Shown one piece after another: positions 1 through 10,211 of a stretch of 36,407 nt of DNA (the first letter of the stretch is position 1; the number at the start of each line of letters is the position of its first letter). The DNA lies in the NCBI GenBank assembly GCA_003427395.1, contig BFEA01000020.1, positions 5,443,575-5,479,981 of the forward strand, given 5' to 3'. This stretch comes from Chara braunii. Lineage: Eukaryota > Streptophyta > Charophyceae > Charales > Characeae. The position numbers were made by a program, and so were the translations under genes. The notes below the pieces were generated by a model. The model saw nothing but the letters and a program-made list of their open reading frames with translations, ran no database searches and had not been told where the DNA came from.

Positions 1-224
1 TTCTACCTCTAAGCACCTACCTGTCAGTAACTACCTCTAAGCACCTACCTCTAAGCTACCTTTCCATTATGTAAACCAAAATATGACCATAGAGCATCCA
101 AAACCCCGACCAACACCACAATTTTAAGGCAAGTAACGACTCCAATTGTAACTAAAAATGAAAACTAAATCCTAATTTATATAACCCCATCACATCTTGA
201 TCTGCTAGTTGAAGGTTGGTAGTC
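1..224. other. Noncoding flank, nothing recognised
   Basis: Only a short direct repetition of a CTAAGCACCTACCT-like phrase in the first 60 bases is visible. There is no ORF, RNA gene or element boundary that I can support. Confidence 0.5.
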
Positions 225-755
225 GTTTTGTTTTTTGTTTTTTTTGGGGGGGGAACAAAAGCTCCAATCTATTCGTGGGGAGCAACACGTGCTGGGAACC
301 GGGCCCAACGTCCCATGTAAAATTTATACAAATGATTTTAAAATGCCAGGGCCATTACCTGGCTTCGGCTAAGAGCAATCTGAGAACTTATGAAAAAATC
401 CAGAAAAAAAATAGAGAAAAAGTCCTTCGAATGCTCAGAATCCCTGGAAACCCCCACAAAACACTACAAAATTCTCTAACACTGTCTAATTCCCTGCCGG
501 GCTCTCCCAGACCTCATGCCCCCACCCTGCTAGGTTACAGGGCAACACAACTCACCCCAGCTCTGGCCTGCGTTGTCCCAACAGCAACCCTTGGTTTTCC
601 TTGGAATGCCCGGCCCAAGGTATCCCCAGATCTCTCTACCAGGCCTCACGCTCCTGCCATCGACAGGTTACAGGGCAACCCCCCAGCTCCGGCCAGCGTC
701 GTTCTGGCATCGAAAAACCGCAGGTCCATGAATCTAACAACAACAAAGAAGCCGA
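225..755 (-). mobile_element. Family B noncoding retroposon, truncated copy
   Basis: The T-rich run at 226-245 is the A-tail read from the other strand. Next comes the 54-bp two-hairpin tail block (261-314). The rest matches the reverse complement of about 17395-17965, including two GGTTACAGGGCAAC boxes at 533-546 and 666-679. Similarity stops near 755, so the copy has lost its 5' part. It encodes nothing: the long reading frame crossing it is created by the repeat and has no recognisable domain. That the element moves with the help of a LINE is inferred from the shared tail. Confidence 0.7.
261..314 (-). repeat. Retroposon tail block, copy 1 (GGG/CCC type)
   Basis: On the minus strand this reads as two consecutive hairpins, GTTGGG-loop-CCCAGC and GCTCC-loop-GGAGC, just before the A-tail. 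The same block recurs nine more times in the window. Confidence 0.75.
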
Positions 756-897
756 GTCCAAAAAAAGGAGATAGCCCACAACCGCAAGAAACAAGAAAAA
801 AAGGGGGGTTGCAAACACCGGGGATAGGAGTTCAGACACTCGTACCTGAGGAACGTAAACATGAAGCAAGGCGGACACCATCCTAGGTAGGGCTAGG

Positions 898-1619
898 CCA
901 GCAGGAAGTAGAGACTTTGTATTTTGGAAGGGTGACATAAGCATCCCCGAGGGAGAGAGAGATGCTCTGGAACTAGAACTCAGATGATACGAGCAAATGA
1001 CCGAAGCATGAGAGCGGTGGAGGAAACAATTCACCTATTGTCCATAGCAGCAGACATGAAAGTTAATTGGGGGGCTAAGACGGAAGGCTGGTGGTTACAC
1101 TCACAAAACCAGGATCCCCCCCAACGCCCCTCAATCACATGGAGAAATAAAGAGGAGGCGATAAAGATTTTGGGAGTTAATTTAACAGCGGTAGGACCCC
1201 CGAAAGACCGTGGGGACTCCCTACTGGAATTGGTTATGAAGCAAATGTCTAAATGGAAAGGTTTGCACACCTCCTTGGTTGGCAGAGCCTTGGCCATAAA
1301 TAACTCCATAATGGCTGCAATTTGGTATAAGACTGCCTTCTGGCATCTATCACACAGACATCTAACCGCCTTACGTAAGGCAGCAGCCGCGTATCCGTGG
1401 AAGAACGATGGATCGGACAAAACATGCATGCACAGGGTAGCCTGGCAATACGTGGCCCAACCAAGAGCTAAAGGAGGACTGGGCATCATCGATCCGGGGG
1501 AGGAGATCGATGCCCTGCTCTTCAAATTTATTATTAGGCTGCTGATGGAGAACGAAGTCCCTTGGTCCCCCCTAGCTCTTATCCAGATAGGCAATCTAGC
1601 ACCTGATGCGGGCTCCTAG
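898..1619 (+). pseudogene. LINE reverse transcriptase end and thumb, broken
   Basis: The frame starting at 898 gives an RT-like stretch leading to the catalytic aspartate pair (DDTS, codons at 983-988). The YADD/FADD-type aspartates lie in a different frame from the sequence on either side, so at least two frameshifts have occurred within about 20 codons. From 984 one frame runs to a TAG at 1617. It shows the usual post-catalytic LINE motifs: DMKVNWG, SKWKG, SLVGRALAINN, RVAWQ and KGGLGIIDP. The last of these (KGGLGILDP in LINE copy 2) is a hallmark of plant LINE thumb regions. Clearly a relic. Confidence 0.8.
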
Positions 1620-1702
1620 GCCCCCCTACATCCCATTTAATGGCTAACTAACTCCACATGGTCAATCCCAACTCCGCCCAGGACCAAGCGAGATGACACT
1701 GC

Positions 1703-2393
1703 AACAAACCGAACTAAATGGGACATCAGAGTGGATCCCATGTGGCCAGACATGCTCAGACTTTGGAGAACAAAGGGACCGACACAAAAACCTACGCCTT
1801 TGAGATAGGAGGAAGTATGGCGCCAACCACTCTTCGGAAACCCACAGCTGGTCGACGAAAATGGCAAGATGTTCGACTTGCACCCATCCTCCCCCTAGCT
1901 ATCATGGGTAATCAAAGGTTGCTATACAATAGGTGATCTGTGGGGCCCAGAGGTGGCTGCTTGGAAGACACCGCAACAACTGCGCCTAAAACTCAAAAAT
2001 GTGAGGAATCTCGAGGTAAGACGGTCACAGCTGATTGAATCTATTCCACTAGGATGGACTGCCGCTCTTCGCAAAGGCCCGATGCTGATCCAAGGGGACT
2101 GGGTTGCTCGAATACAAGATCTCCCAGTGCCCATGCTACTGTTCCGGATAACACACATATCCACAGCTAGGGCTGGTCTGGAAGCCTTCGAACCCAAACT
2201 CCCGAGGGCCCGGTGGACCTCCCTCCACAGGCAGGAGACCCTTGATAGGGAAGGCTACCCCGCCCAACTGAGAAGAGTCAGGGTTGTGAGGGATGATAAA
2301 GAACAGCACTGGGTCTTCGAGCCGACTACCCCTATACACAGCCTCCCCTTCGACCCAAACGAGTGGGAATGGCAGGGGAGCAAGCCAGTCTAG
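1703..2393 (+). pseudogene. LINE ORF2 connection region, broken
   Basis: Continues in the same frame as the preceding segment after its TAG, with further in-frame stops near 1804 and 1897, then open from 1953 to 2393. The part around 1812-1860 reads EEVWRQPLFGNP and matches EEVCKQPLFGNQ in LINE copy 2, followed in both by a GD(I/L)W motif. This fixes the identity as the segment between the RT thumb and the zinc-binding domain. The segment has no known enzymatic role. Confidence 0.7.
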
Positions 2394-2491
2394 GTGTGAT
2401 AATATACGGTTAAAGCAAGATACAGAGCAGGTCGGAACTTCCCCCCAAACAATGGATATCGTGAAAAAAACGTTGGGCAAGGGATTCCCCT

Positions 2492-3263
2492 GTGGACCAG
2501 CTAGCACTTCAAGAATTGGAGTGGTTCAGTTACACCAAAATCGTGCCAACCTCACACCTCGCTCTACGGTGGCAGATCTTACACAGATGCCTACCCACTC
2601 CAGACTGGCTAGTTTCCAGGACTGAGCTCGAGCAAAAAGGGATCTTGTCCCCAATATGCACATATTGGAGAAGGTGCTCTCCCCCAGCAAGAGCCACCTT
2701 GGAACACTGTCTCCTGGCATGTCCGATAGCCGCCCAGCTATGGAGATGGTGGGACTCTGTATGGCACTACTTGGTAGGCGAACATCTACCGTGGGATCTG
2801 TCACTGCTGCTCCTAAGCCAATCCACACCCACAACACACAAATGGGACGCATTTGCTACCAACCTCTTCTCATACATGCGCTTGACATTACTCATGCTTG
2901 CATGGAGAATGCGGTGTTCTCATGAACGCAACAAGTGCCTGTTCAGCCTCCCCCAAGCCAAGGAAGCAGCTACGGCAACCATAACTACTCATACACAGGA
3001 GGCATGGAAAACAATGAAAAAAAAATTAATAACTGCCAAGGATCAAACAGAGAAACAGGCATGCCTGGATGCTTGGATGCCTGGATGCCTTTCAAATCAC
3101 TTGGATGGACAAACAAAGGAACCTCTGTTCCTTGGATGACCAACACACTTTGGTTTGGAAAAACTGGACAGTTACCGAACCCTCGTGGCAGCGACTGCAC
3201 CTCTCACACTTCAGGGTCCCCTACCGAGAACAAAATTTTGTCTTGGTGAATACAGACGCCTGA
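2492..3263 (+). pseudogene. LINE C-terminal zinc-binding domain (zf-RVT), broken
   Basis: A frame starting at 2492 carries the zf-RVT signature of plant LINEs: Cys56, Cys62, His72 and Cys77 of this segment, then the tryptophan cluster LWRWWDSVW. In LINE copy 2 the first pair is a tighter CxxC, so copy 1 may be damaged there. A stretch after residue 180 is low complexity (a short tandem CCTGGATG repetition at 3060-3090). The frame then shifts, and 3069-3263 supplies a plausible C-terminal end (KNWTVTEPSWQRLHL region) with a TGA at 3261. In this family the domain is thought to bind nucleic acid. Confidence 0.75.
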
Positions 3264-3929
3264 CAAACCCACCGTGTACGGCCCGGCCCCTCCCAACTCC
3301 TCCCGATCGGCCTGCTTTCAACCCCTTCATCACCCATTCTCTATCCCTGATGATGCATAAGATCTCCTGCCTTTCCCAGATCGAACCTTGCCCGATCCAA
3401 CCTCGTATGTCAGCAGGATGAAGAAGGCTGAATGACAGGAGTTTGAAGTTCCATAAGGAGGAGCCACGAGCAACGGCCCTCGACATGCGAGCTATGCAGG
3501 AAGAAAGATGCAGCTGGAGACTGAGCCAAAACAGAGGACACCTATTGATTGGGGAGGGGCCCAGAAGCAATTCAACATAACCACACAACCAGCACAAAGC
3601 GCACGCCAATATAAGGGTGGAGGTAGGGAAATGGGAGGTGTGCTTGCCTACATGTGCCAAGTGGCTGTATTGGCAGATTGGTAGGTTAAACATAAGCTCG
3701 GTCATGTGGGCATTCTAGCTAGCAGGGTATGCTTACCTGCATATACTGAGAGTAGCTACATTAAAAGCGTGTTCATAGACAAAGTCATGTAGACAAACAA
3801 GTTCAACTGATAGAGCAGAGGCCCATTCACAAGTGCGGTCAGGTGGGTAGTTAAGTTAGCTGGGTGTGTTTTTCTGCAAAGGCTCAGAGAACGTAGAATC
3901 ACATGCTAGTATAAAATCTCAGCAGAATA
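3264..3929 (+). other. Probable LINE 3' untranslated sequence
   Basis: No ORF of interest. It lies between the end of the LINE coding remnant and the tail block at 3999, as in copies 2 and 3 where several hundred noncoding bases precede the tail. Whether it belongs to LINE copy 1 or to unrelated host DNA cannot be decided here. Confidence 0.4.
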
Positions 3930-4112
3930 GCTATATGCTCAACACCACATCACTACCATCTCTGTTAAAACAACAAAACAGATAACCCAAAATGTTCAGG
4001 GACGCTGGACCCAGTTTCCAGCAGGTGTTGCTCACCAATAGATGGAGCCTCCCCGAGAGTGCTAGCGGTGTCTGCTCCTATCAACACCCCTAGCACTTTG
4101 CGGGGGCTGTCT

Positions 4113-4143
<31 letters not shown>
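3930..4143 (+). mobile_element. Short LINE-tail retroposon with 27-nt A-tail
   Basis: Contains the tail block (3999-4052), a CACCCCTAGCA-type segment and an A-run at 4117-4143. The sequence just left of the block (AATGTTCAGGGACG) is identical to that in the nested insertion at 10226-10649, so both belong to one subfamily. It may be a SINE-like unit or the 3' end of LINE copy 1. Confidence 0.6.
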
Positions 4144-4145
<2 letters not shown>

Positions 4146-4322
4146 TCAGATGGCCATATGCCCAACAAACATTACACTACAATGATGTATCCAAGGGACG
4201 CTGGACCCGATTTCCAGCAGGTGCTGCTCCCCACCAACAGATGGAGTCTCCCCGGCGGTGCTAGAGGTGTCTGATCATATCAGCACACCTAGCATCCGAC
4301 CAGGTTGTTCTCTTAAAGGAAA

Positions 4323-4378
<56 letters not shown>
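4144..4378 (+). mobile_element. Second short tail copy, ending in (AAT)n
   Basis: A second unit directly after the first: GCCATATGCCCAACA at 4152 resembles GCTATATGCTCAACA at 3930. The tail block is at 4195-4252, and in place of an A-tail there is an (AAT)n microsatellite at 4324-4377. The two units stand head to tail like a dimer. The microsatellite could have grown from an A-rich tail. Confidence 0.55.
4324..4377. repeat. (AAT)n microsatellite
   Basis: About 18 uninterrupted AAT/TAA triplets at the 3' end of the short retroposon copy. Confidence 0.95.
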
Positions 4379-4380
<2 letters not shown>

Positions 4381-5426
4381 TGCAAGAAGTACCCAGAATC
4401 CTAAGACATTCTCAGGAGAACCGCCACCTACCATTTGATGGTAATTATGAAAAACAGAGAGACAAAAATCATAAATGAAACCACCGTCAATCCAACTCAA
4501 ACCCTCACTATAGGCGAGAAACCGCCGCTCAGGCTTTCAGTCCTCATACCAGAAGTCGCCAGTTCTCACACCCCCCTTGCTAAGGTTACAAGGCAACACA
4601 AACTGCCCCAACACCAAACTAGTTGTTTTCTGACGGACAGAAAGTATCTTCCTCCCTTGACAACTTCCTTAGCTGCAAAACCCCCCACCGGTTACAGGGT
4701 CACCGCCCCAGGCATCAGCTACGTTGAACGAGGTAGTTATGCCTTCCACCTTCGACATAACTCCAATGGCCCCAGGCTCCTCTTGGTCATAGAGCCACTG
4801 CTCCAGCACCGGCCAAAGTCGCCCCACCCCGCCCTTCTAGTAGACTTACCCCCCTGAGCCACCCTTCCTCTACTGCACGAGCCCACTCAAAATTCCTTCC
4901 AAATCGTACTTTCGACTTTCACCTTCCCAATTTGAAAAAGCAAAAAGGAAAAGGACCAGAACTAGAACCACTAACCATCCATCTCCTACCCTCACTACAG
5001 ATGAAGGACACACCGACCAGACTTTCAATCCTTGTACTAGAAATCATCAGGTCTCGACTACCCCCCTGCTAGGGTTACAAGGCAACACAAGCTGCCCCAG
5101 TATCGACCTAACTGTTTCTGACGGACAGAGAGTGCCTTCCCCCCTCGATATCTCTCTTAACTGTATGACCCCTGAAAAGGTTACAGGGTCACCGCCACAG
5201 CAACAACTACGCCGGGCAAGATGGTTACGCCTTCCAACCTCGGCATAACTTCAATGACCTTAAGCTCCCCTGGTCACAGAGCAGATGCTCCAGTACCGGC
5301 CAATGTCGTTCCACCCCGCCCTTCTAGTTAGACTTACTACCCTAAACCGTCGATCCCTCCTCTGAGTGAGCCCCCCCCCCTTCAATCTTGCCTCTACTTC
5401 AACCTTCCCCTTTTTGTTTACAAGAC
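4375..5426 (-). mobile_element. Long family B element, copy lacking its tail
   Basis: Matches the reverse complement of about 16020-17390, from GAGTTGCAAGAAGTACCC at 4375 to the TTTACAAGAC region near 5425. It contains two diverged direct units, 4490-4870 and 4990-5370. Each has a GGTTACAAGGCAAC box and a GGTTACAGGGTCACC box about 110 bp apart. Compared with the other copy it lacks some 250 bp around 4430 and the whole tail-bearing 550 bp, being replaced there by the (AAT)n end of the neighbouring element. No coding capacity. Confidence 0.7.
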
Positions 5427-6592
5427 CAAATTATAACTAGGACTAATTACTTAAGAGAAACCAATTTTGAAATACTGCACGCAGAAAATCAAAATACAAA
5501 TTACAAATTTGAGAAAAAATGAGATTGAAAGTAAGAATTAATAAGATTTGAAAATCCAAATAGGGAACCAAACTAGGGAATTGATTTTGATGTCCAAGAG
5601 GACTTACAATTCTGATTTTCAGAATCCCAAGGTTCGGAATCGCTCAGACAGTAAATCAAGAAATTACTGATAAAAAAAAATTGCCACTGAACAATAAAAC
5701 ATCCGTCAATCAATTGTGTGTGAGAGGGCGAAGACAATTGACCCGTATTGAAAAGTTATGAGAAGCTCCTTTCAAAATCGTGCTTAATCCTATTAGGGGA
5801 TATAAAAAATCAACAAGAGCACTTACGATAGTAAATCAAGAAATTACAAAACAGAAAAACAAATCAACAGTAAAAAAAAAAATATCTCAACAATCAATTG
5901 TGTGTGAGAGGGCGAAGACAATTATAAGAAACTCCTTTCAAAATCGTACTTAATTCATATCGAATCACGACTATTACGCAGAAGATCCTAATAGACATTT
6001 CCACCACAACCAGAGAGCTTTCCCAAAAAACTCCTCCCCCCTTCCTTGATCCTCACCTACTTGTCACCCTTTCCCTCAAACCCTACCCCACCATCCTCGG
6101 GGAAAGAGGACCCCCCTCCTCCCACGGTTAGCTATTAAGCATCGAGGCAATGATAACACCGAAGACAACAATGGCCATCTCCAATCCCCCAAGGATCAGA
6201 AGACAGTGCGACTCCACCTCACCAAACCTGTCAGTGAGTCGTCGCAGGAGGTTCGAACCCTATTAGACATTCATTCACACCAAAATTGAGGAAGGAGGAG
6301 GGAGATCAATCCCATCGCCCAAGCTTTACCTCTACCCCACTCAATATTTTCACTCACTTCTAATCTTGATGATGCAAAACCTGTAGAAAAATAACCTCGA
6401 AAAAATACCAGAAAAAAAAACCATGCTCGCCAGACTAGCAACTCTGTAGACGGAGAAGGCCGAAGTCGTTTCCCAAATAGAAACACTCACCAGGATGAAC
6501 GAAGCACCCTAGTTACAGCCTTCTGCAAAGTCGTCACCGTCGACCCCTTAATATTGGCGAAATCCACCAAAGCGGTTTACACAGCGACCATA
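5427..6592. other. AT-rich noncoding stretch
   Basis: No convincing gene. The left half is AT-rich and contains a tandem duplication, described separately. The right half (5990-6540) is pyrimidine-rich. A perfect B-box-like GGTTCGAACCC at 6250 has no A-box at the right distance. Confidence 0.5.
5652..5953. repeat. Tandem duplication, about 180-bp period
   Basis: Both units share AGTAAATCAAGAAATTAC, then CAATCAATTGTGTGTGAGAG, then CTCCTTTCAAAATCGT in the same order (5652-5797 and 5831-5953). Indels lie between these anchors. Confidence 0.8.
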
Positions 6593-6672
6593 ACCCCCCC
6601 CCCCCCCCCCCCCCCCCCAAACCCCCCCCCTTTCACTCATCACCGCCCCTCACATGCCCCCCCCCCCCCCTC
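6593..6672. repeat. Poly-C tract
   Basis: C-runs of about 25 (6594-6618), 9 (6622-6630) and 14 nt (6657-6670). The exact length is likely unreliable in the assembly. Confidence 0.9.
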
Positions 6673-7085
6673 TTCCATTGCGCCTCTCCGCTCGCTGCTA
6701 CTCCCCATCGCCCTTCGTCGCCAAACGCCACATCCTCTTCCTTCGCGCCTCTTCGCTCACTGATGCTCCTCGTCGCCCTTCGTCGCCATACGCTGTCCGC
6801 GCCTGCCCGCTTCTCCGTAGCCCGTCGGCGAGATCGGTGGGGCGCAGCGCTCCCCGTCGCGATGTGCCCCACCTTGGCGTCCAAAGGGATTATTAAAGCC
6901 ATGGTGCCCTGTCCGCATTCTCTTCCATCGCGCTTCTCCACTCGCTGCTACTCCCCATCGCCCTTCGTCGCCATGCGCCGCATCCTCTTCCTTCTCGCCT
7001 CTCCGCTCACTCATGCTCCCCGCCTGCCCGCTTTTCCGTAGCTCGTCGGCGAGATCGGCGGGGCGCAGCGCTCCCGGTCGCTGTG
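6672..7085. repeat. GC-rich tandem duplication, about 240-bp period
   Basis: Two units (about 6672-6862 and 6912-7078) share CTCGCTGCTACTCCCCATCG, the CATCCTCTTCCTTC region and GGCGCAGCGCTCCC. The frames open across it on both strands are by-products of the GC content and show no domain. Confidence 0.75.
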
Positions 7086-7260
7086 TCCTTTTTTTCTCTT
7101 CCTCTCTCCTTTGGCCTTTGTGATAGGGCCTCGCCGCCCTACTCATCAAATGTACAAAATGAGAATGAATAACGACCATCATTTCCGTTTTTTGTGCATT
7201 TAGCGAGGACTGCGGCATCAAGGCCCATAGTCTGATAGGTAGTTGTTTGAGTAAGGGCAT

Positions 7261-7740
7261 GTTTTTTTTTTTTTTTTTGTTGGGCTGGGGGAACAAAAGC
7301 TCCAATCTATTCGTGGGGAGCATCACGTGCTGAGAACCGGGCTCAACGTCCCTTTGAAGTACAACTGAGAATATGTAACACATTTAAAATTTTGGGGCCA
7401 TTACCCGACTTCGGTTAGGAAAACAATCAGTCAATTACCTATGAGAAACAACTATAGTTCTCAGAAAACTGCCTATGATCTACCCAACCACAATCCAAAC
7501 CTGGAAATAGAAGATCCTAACTAAAACCTCCTACTGCTTACACCTCCCTTTCAACAAGTGAAAAAACGTTAAGTTCAAGCGTTTAGTCCTCGTACGAGAA
7601 CTCTGCTGATCTCATACCCCTCTATGCTAGGGTTACAGAGCAACATAAACTTTCCCAGGGCATGCTGACACTGACACTTTCCTAAATGCATCTGGCTGCA
7701 ATTACAGGCGCAACTGATGCACCTGACAACAATCAGGCCC
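7261..7740 (-). mobile_element. Family B retroposon, diverged copy
   Basis: T-run at 7262-7278, then GGGGGAACAAAAGCTCC as in the copy at 225-755, and the tail block at 7299-7352. The following GGCCATTACC(C/T)G-CTTCGG phrase is shared with the first copy (about 350-370). A GGTTACAGAGCAAC box lies at 7630. The right end is not sharply defined. Confidence 0.65.
7299..7352 (-). repeat. Retroposon tail block, GAG/CTC variant
   Basis: On the minus strand the first stem is TTGAG/CTCAG, where other copies have TTGGG/CCCAG or CTGGA/TCCAG. Both arms have changed together. Confidence 0.75.
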
Positions 7741-7890
7741 AACGCTTAGAATAAAAAGTCCTAGTGTGAATATGCCCTAAGTAGAATGAAGAATTTGAAA
7801 AGACTATGGAACAACTTCACGGAGACATGGACTGACCCAAAATGAGACTCTGCAGTCTCAATGATATGGAAATGTAGGTGAATCATGTTT

Positions 7891-7918
7891 GGCGGAGCGC
7901 TACCGGGAGCGCTCCGCC
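7891..7918. repeat. Perfect 11-bp hairpin
   Basis: GGCGGAGCGCT, six-base loop, AGCGCTCCGCC. Isolated in otherwise plain sequence. A related GGCGGGGCGCAGCGCTCCC occurs at 7055-7075. Confidence 0.85.
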
Positions 7919-9751
7919 GCCCGATGTTTTGACGTGACGGCAGGCTCCTTGGTGAGGGTGGGAAACGAAGAATGGTCGGGGCGCCATGATGGCATTTTCG
8001 ACGCGAGGACGAGAGTGCAGCGTGAGAGGACAACAAGTGGTTGATGAGGCGGGAGAGGGATTGTGGGGCATGGAGGAGCTAGCTAGTGGTGTCCGGGCGT
8101 TGTTGAAGGCTCTCTTATTTTCTGTTTCTGTCTCGCGCTTGCGTGCTTGAGAAGAAGAACACGGGGGCAGTGTGTGTCATATCATGGGCTCAAGACTCGT
8201 TGGAGATAAGGAATGTTGCGGGGGGGAGTAAGGGGAGGCAGGCAGGATTTCGAGGTCTTCTATATGCGGGCGACGTCTGTGATAATGACACCCCTTCATC
8301 TCTTTAGGCTACGTGCGAGGGGCGGCTGGCAGGATCAGCGGTTTAGTCTCGTGATGTGGTTTGGATTGCTATGATGGTAATCCTAGCTACGGTCTTGTTA
8401 TCTTCATCGTTCGGTCCTTTGGGATGGTTGAATAGTTGTCAACCACAGGCGGCCGAGTTGCTTGAGAGCCGATGAAGGAGGAGGTGAGGTTTGGAGAGAG
8501 GGGGGGTGCGTTTAGGCATTGTCGAGGGTAAGCTGTGTTCTTCCTCTTCACGTTTAATAGTGATGATTATTTGATAACCCTTATGAGACTCTTAACAATG
8601 TGATTCCTAGATAGTTTTGTCTGATTCAATACCTATTAGTCTTTCTAACCTTGAATTCTAGATATGTAACGAAAATATAACTTATAATTTTGATTATGAG
8701 GTTTGAAAACCAAGATTAAATCAAGATTAATTCTGACCTATTTTGTTTGACCTGGTTTGTTTGTCTATTTCTTTCGAATTCCACATCATTAGCCGTGTCG
8801 ATTGTCGTATGTTTGGTTGCTGAATTACTTCCTGGGTAATACTCTTAGCTTGAGATTCGTAAATCAGAGGTTGGGCACCTCTGATTTCTTAAAAGTAATT
8901 TTCAAATATCAACTCAATCTCGTCCGACCTTTTGATTTGTGTCGATGCTTAAATTCATGAGGTAGGTAATCTTGATATCAAAATTCTACTCATTATGATG
9001 TCGCAATAGTCATTCCTATGCATGGTTCTGACTTTTTATCGTATCTTTTTTGGTGTTTCCTATTCTATGTATTGGTAGTTTCAAAAACTGTTCCATCTGT
9101 TGCTGGACATTGTTCCTATCTGTTGTTGGCTATTGAATCTAAATGGAATTATCTCCTTTAGGGTTGGATCCCCTCCCTACGAGGGTTACACAGGGTAGGT
9201 AGTGTGATCCTTGAGAGAGAGGGGCAGTGTTGAGGGTTTGACCTTTTCTGGGCCACACTGATTTTTGGGTCGAAACAACTATGGCGGTTGGGGAGAGAGA
9301 ACAAGGGGTGCTGATGGCAGTATGAGAGATGTTGAAGGATTGCTTCACTTCGAGGGGGTGGGGCAAGAAGGAAGGGGGATCTTCGGTTCTGCGGGACATA
9401 CTTTAGGGGATACTGTATGTAGATGAGGGAGCAGGAGTGGTATTTAGGAGGTTGTTCTCAATTGGGGCTGGGAGGTGAGGGGACGCTTCCCCGCGGAGGC
9501 AATGATCAGAGAGGGGGTCGTTTTTTGTTGGGGGGAGAGGAGTAATCTGTTTTGGTTCTTGTAAGTCTTGTACATGCAATCGAGAATTGAATAGGCGCTG
9601 GAGTCTCCATGGGGAGAGAGGGTGTTTTTTTCCCTCCCTTCCCCTCTTCTTGTGGGAATAGTAGGCACTGAAACGTGTATATGGTTTTCTCAATCTTCCG
9701 ATTTCTTGATTTAGGAACGCACGAAGTTGCAGATGAATTTCAATTGATTTT
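7919..9751. other. Noncoding stretch, no gene recognised
   Basis: About 1.8 kb of mixed composition without a convincing ORF, RNA gene or element boundary. The minus-strand frames at 9139-9399 and 9403-9693 show no domain, and stops dominate the other frames. Confidence 0.5.
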
Positions 9752-9768
9752 CAATCTTGTACTCAATC
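9752..9768. repeat. TSD, left copy, of LINE copy 2
   Basis: CAATCTTGTACTCAATC next to the T-run. It recurs at 15905-15921 with one mismatch (CAATCTTGTACCCAATC). Typical of target-primed reverse transcription. Confidence 0.85.
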
Positions 9769-9852
9769 GTTTTTTTTTTTTTTTTTTTTACAAAAACGCC
9801 CTCTTTAGTGATAGTGATGCTGGTAAGAGCAGACACCACTAGCACCTAGGGA

Positions 9853-9908
9853 GAGGCTCCATCTATTAGTGGGGAGCATCACCTGCTGGAAAATGGGTCC
9901 AGCATCCC
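9853..9908 (-). repeat. Retroposon tail block of LINE copy 2
   Basis: Minus-strand hairpin GCTGGA-loop-TCCAGC followed by GCTCC-loop-GGAGC, then a variable segment and the A-tail. This is the block placed between a proven LINE body and its tail. Confidence 0.8.
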
Positions 9909-10211
9909 ATATACATAATGAATTTTGGAGTATCTAAGGGAAAAAAAGTGAGGGAATTCTGCTCGCATTGATTACCCTGAAATCCAGAGGATTGACTGAG
10001 CAAGATATTTGGAAAAAGAGAAAGAACCTCTTCGCCCTGAAACACGCGCCAGATACTCACTGCTACAAACTAATTCCTCCCTCCCCCTACCAGCTCAGAA
10101 CCCTCTCATTATCCAGACCGTATCTGCAATGACTTTGGCTGTACATATAGCCATATTGACACCATTAAATTCATGCAAGCTGGAAAACGGGTCCATCGTC
10201 CCATTGCGTCC

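Larger units (their letters stand above)
870..3263 (+). mobile_element. LINE copy 1, 3' half of the coding region, decayed
   Basis: Plus-strand remnant of a non-LTR retrotransposon carrying the end of the reverse transcriptase, the connection region and the C-terminal zinc-binding domain. It matches the LINE at 9769-15904 protein segment by protein segment but is clearly diverged, so it belongs to another subfamily. The endonuclease and the N-terminal RT motifs are absent, consistent with 5' truncation. The left boundary is approximate: in-frame RT-like sequence starts near 890. Noncoding sequence and short tail copies follow on the right up to 4378. Confidence 0.8.

Noticed and set aside
209-886. 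225-codon plus-strand frame
   Set aside because: It runs from the T-tail of a retroposon through its boxed units into LINE sequence; no domain, and the frame follows the repeat rather than a gene.
1031-1594. 187-codon minus-strand frame
   Set aside because: Antisense shadow of the LINE copy 1 RT thumb region.
6245-6260. B-box-like GGTTCGAACCC suggesting a tRNA gene
   Set aside because: No A-box within tRNA distance and the T-stem pairs poorly.
10179-10203. Further half copy of the tail block (GCTGGAAAACGGGTCC)
   Set aside because: Only the first hairpin arm pair is present and it lies inside LINE 3' UTR; too short to call a separate copy.
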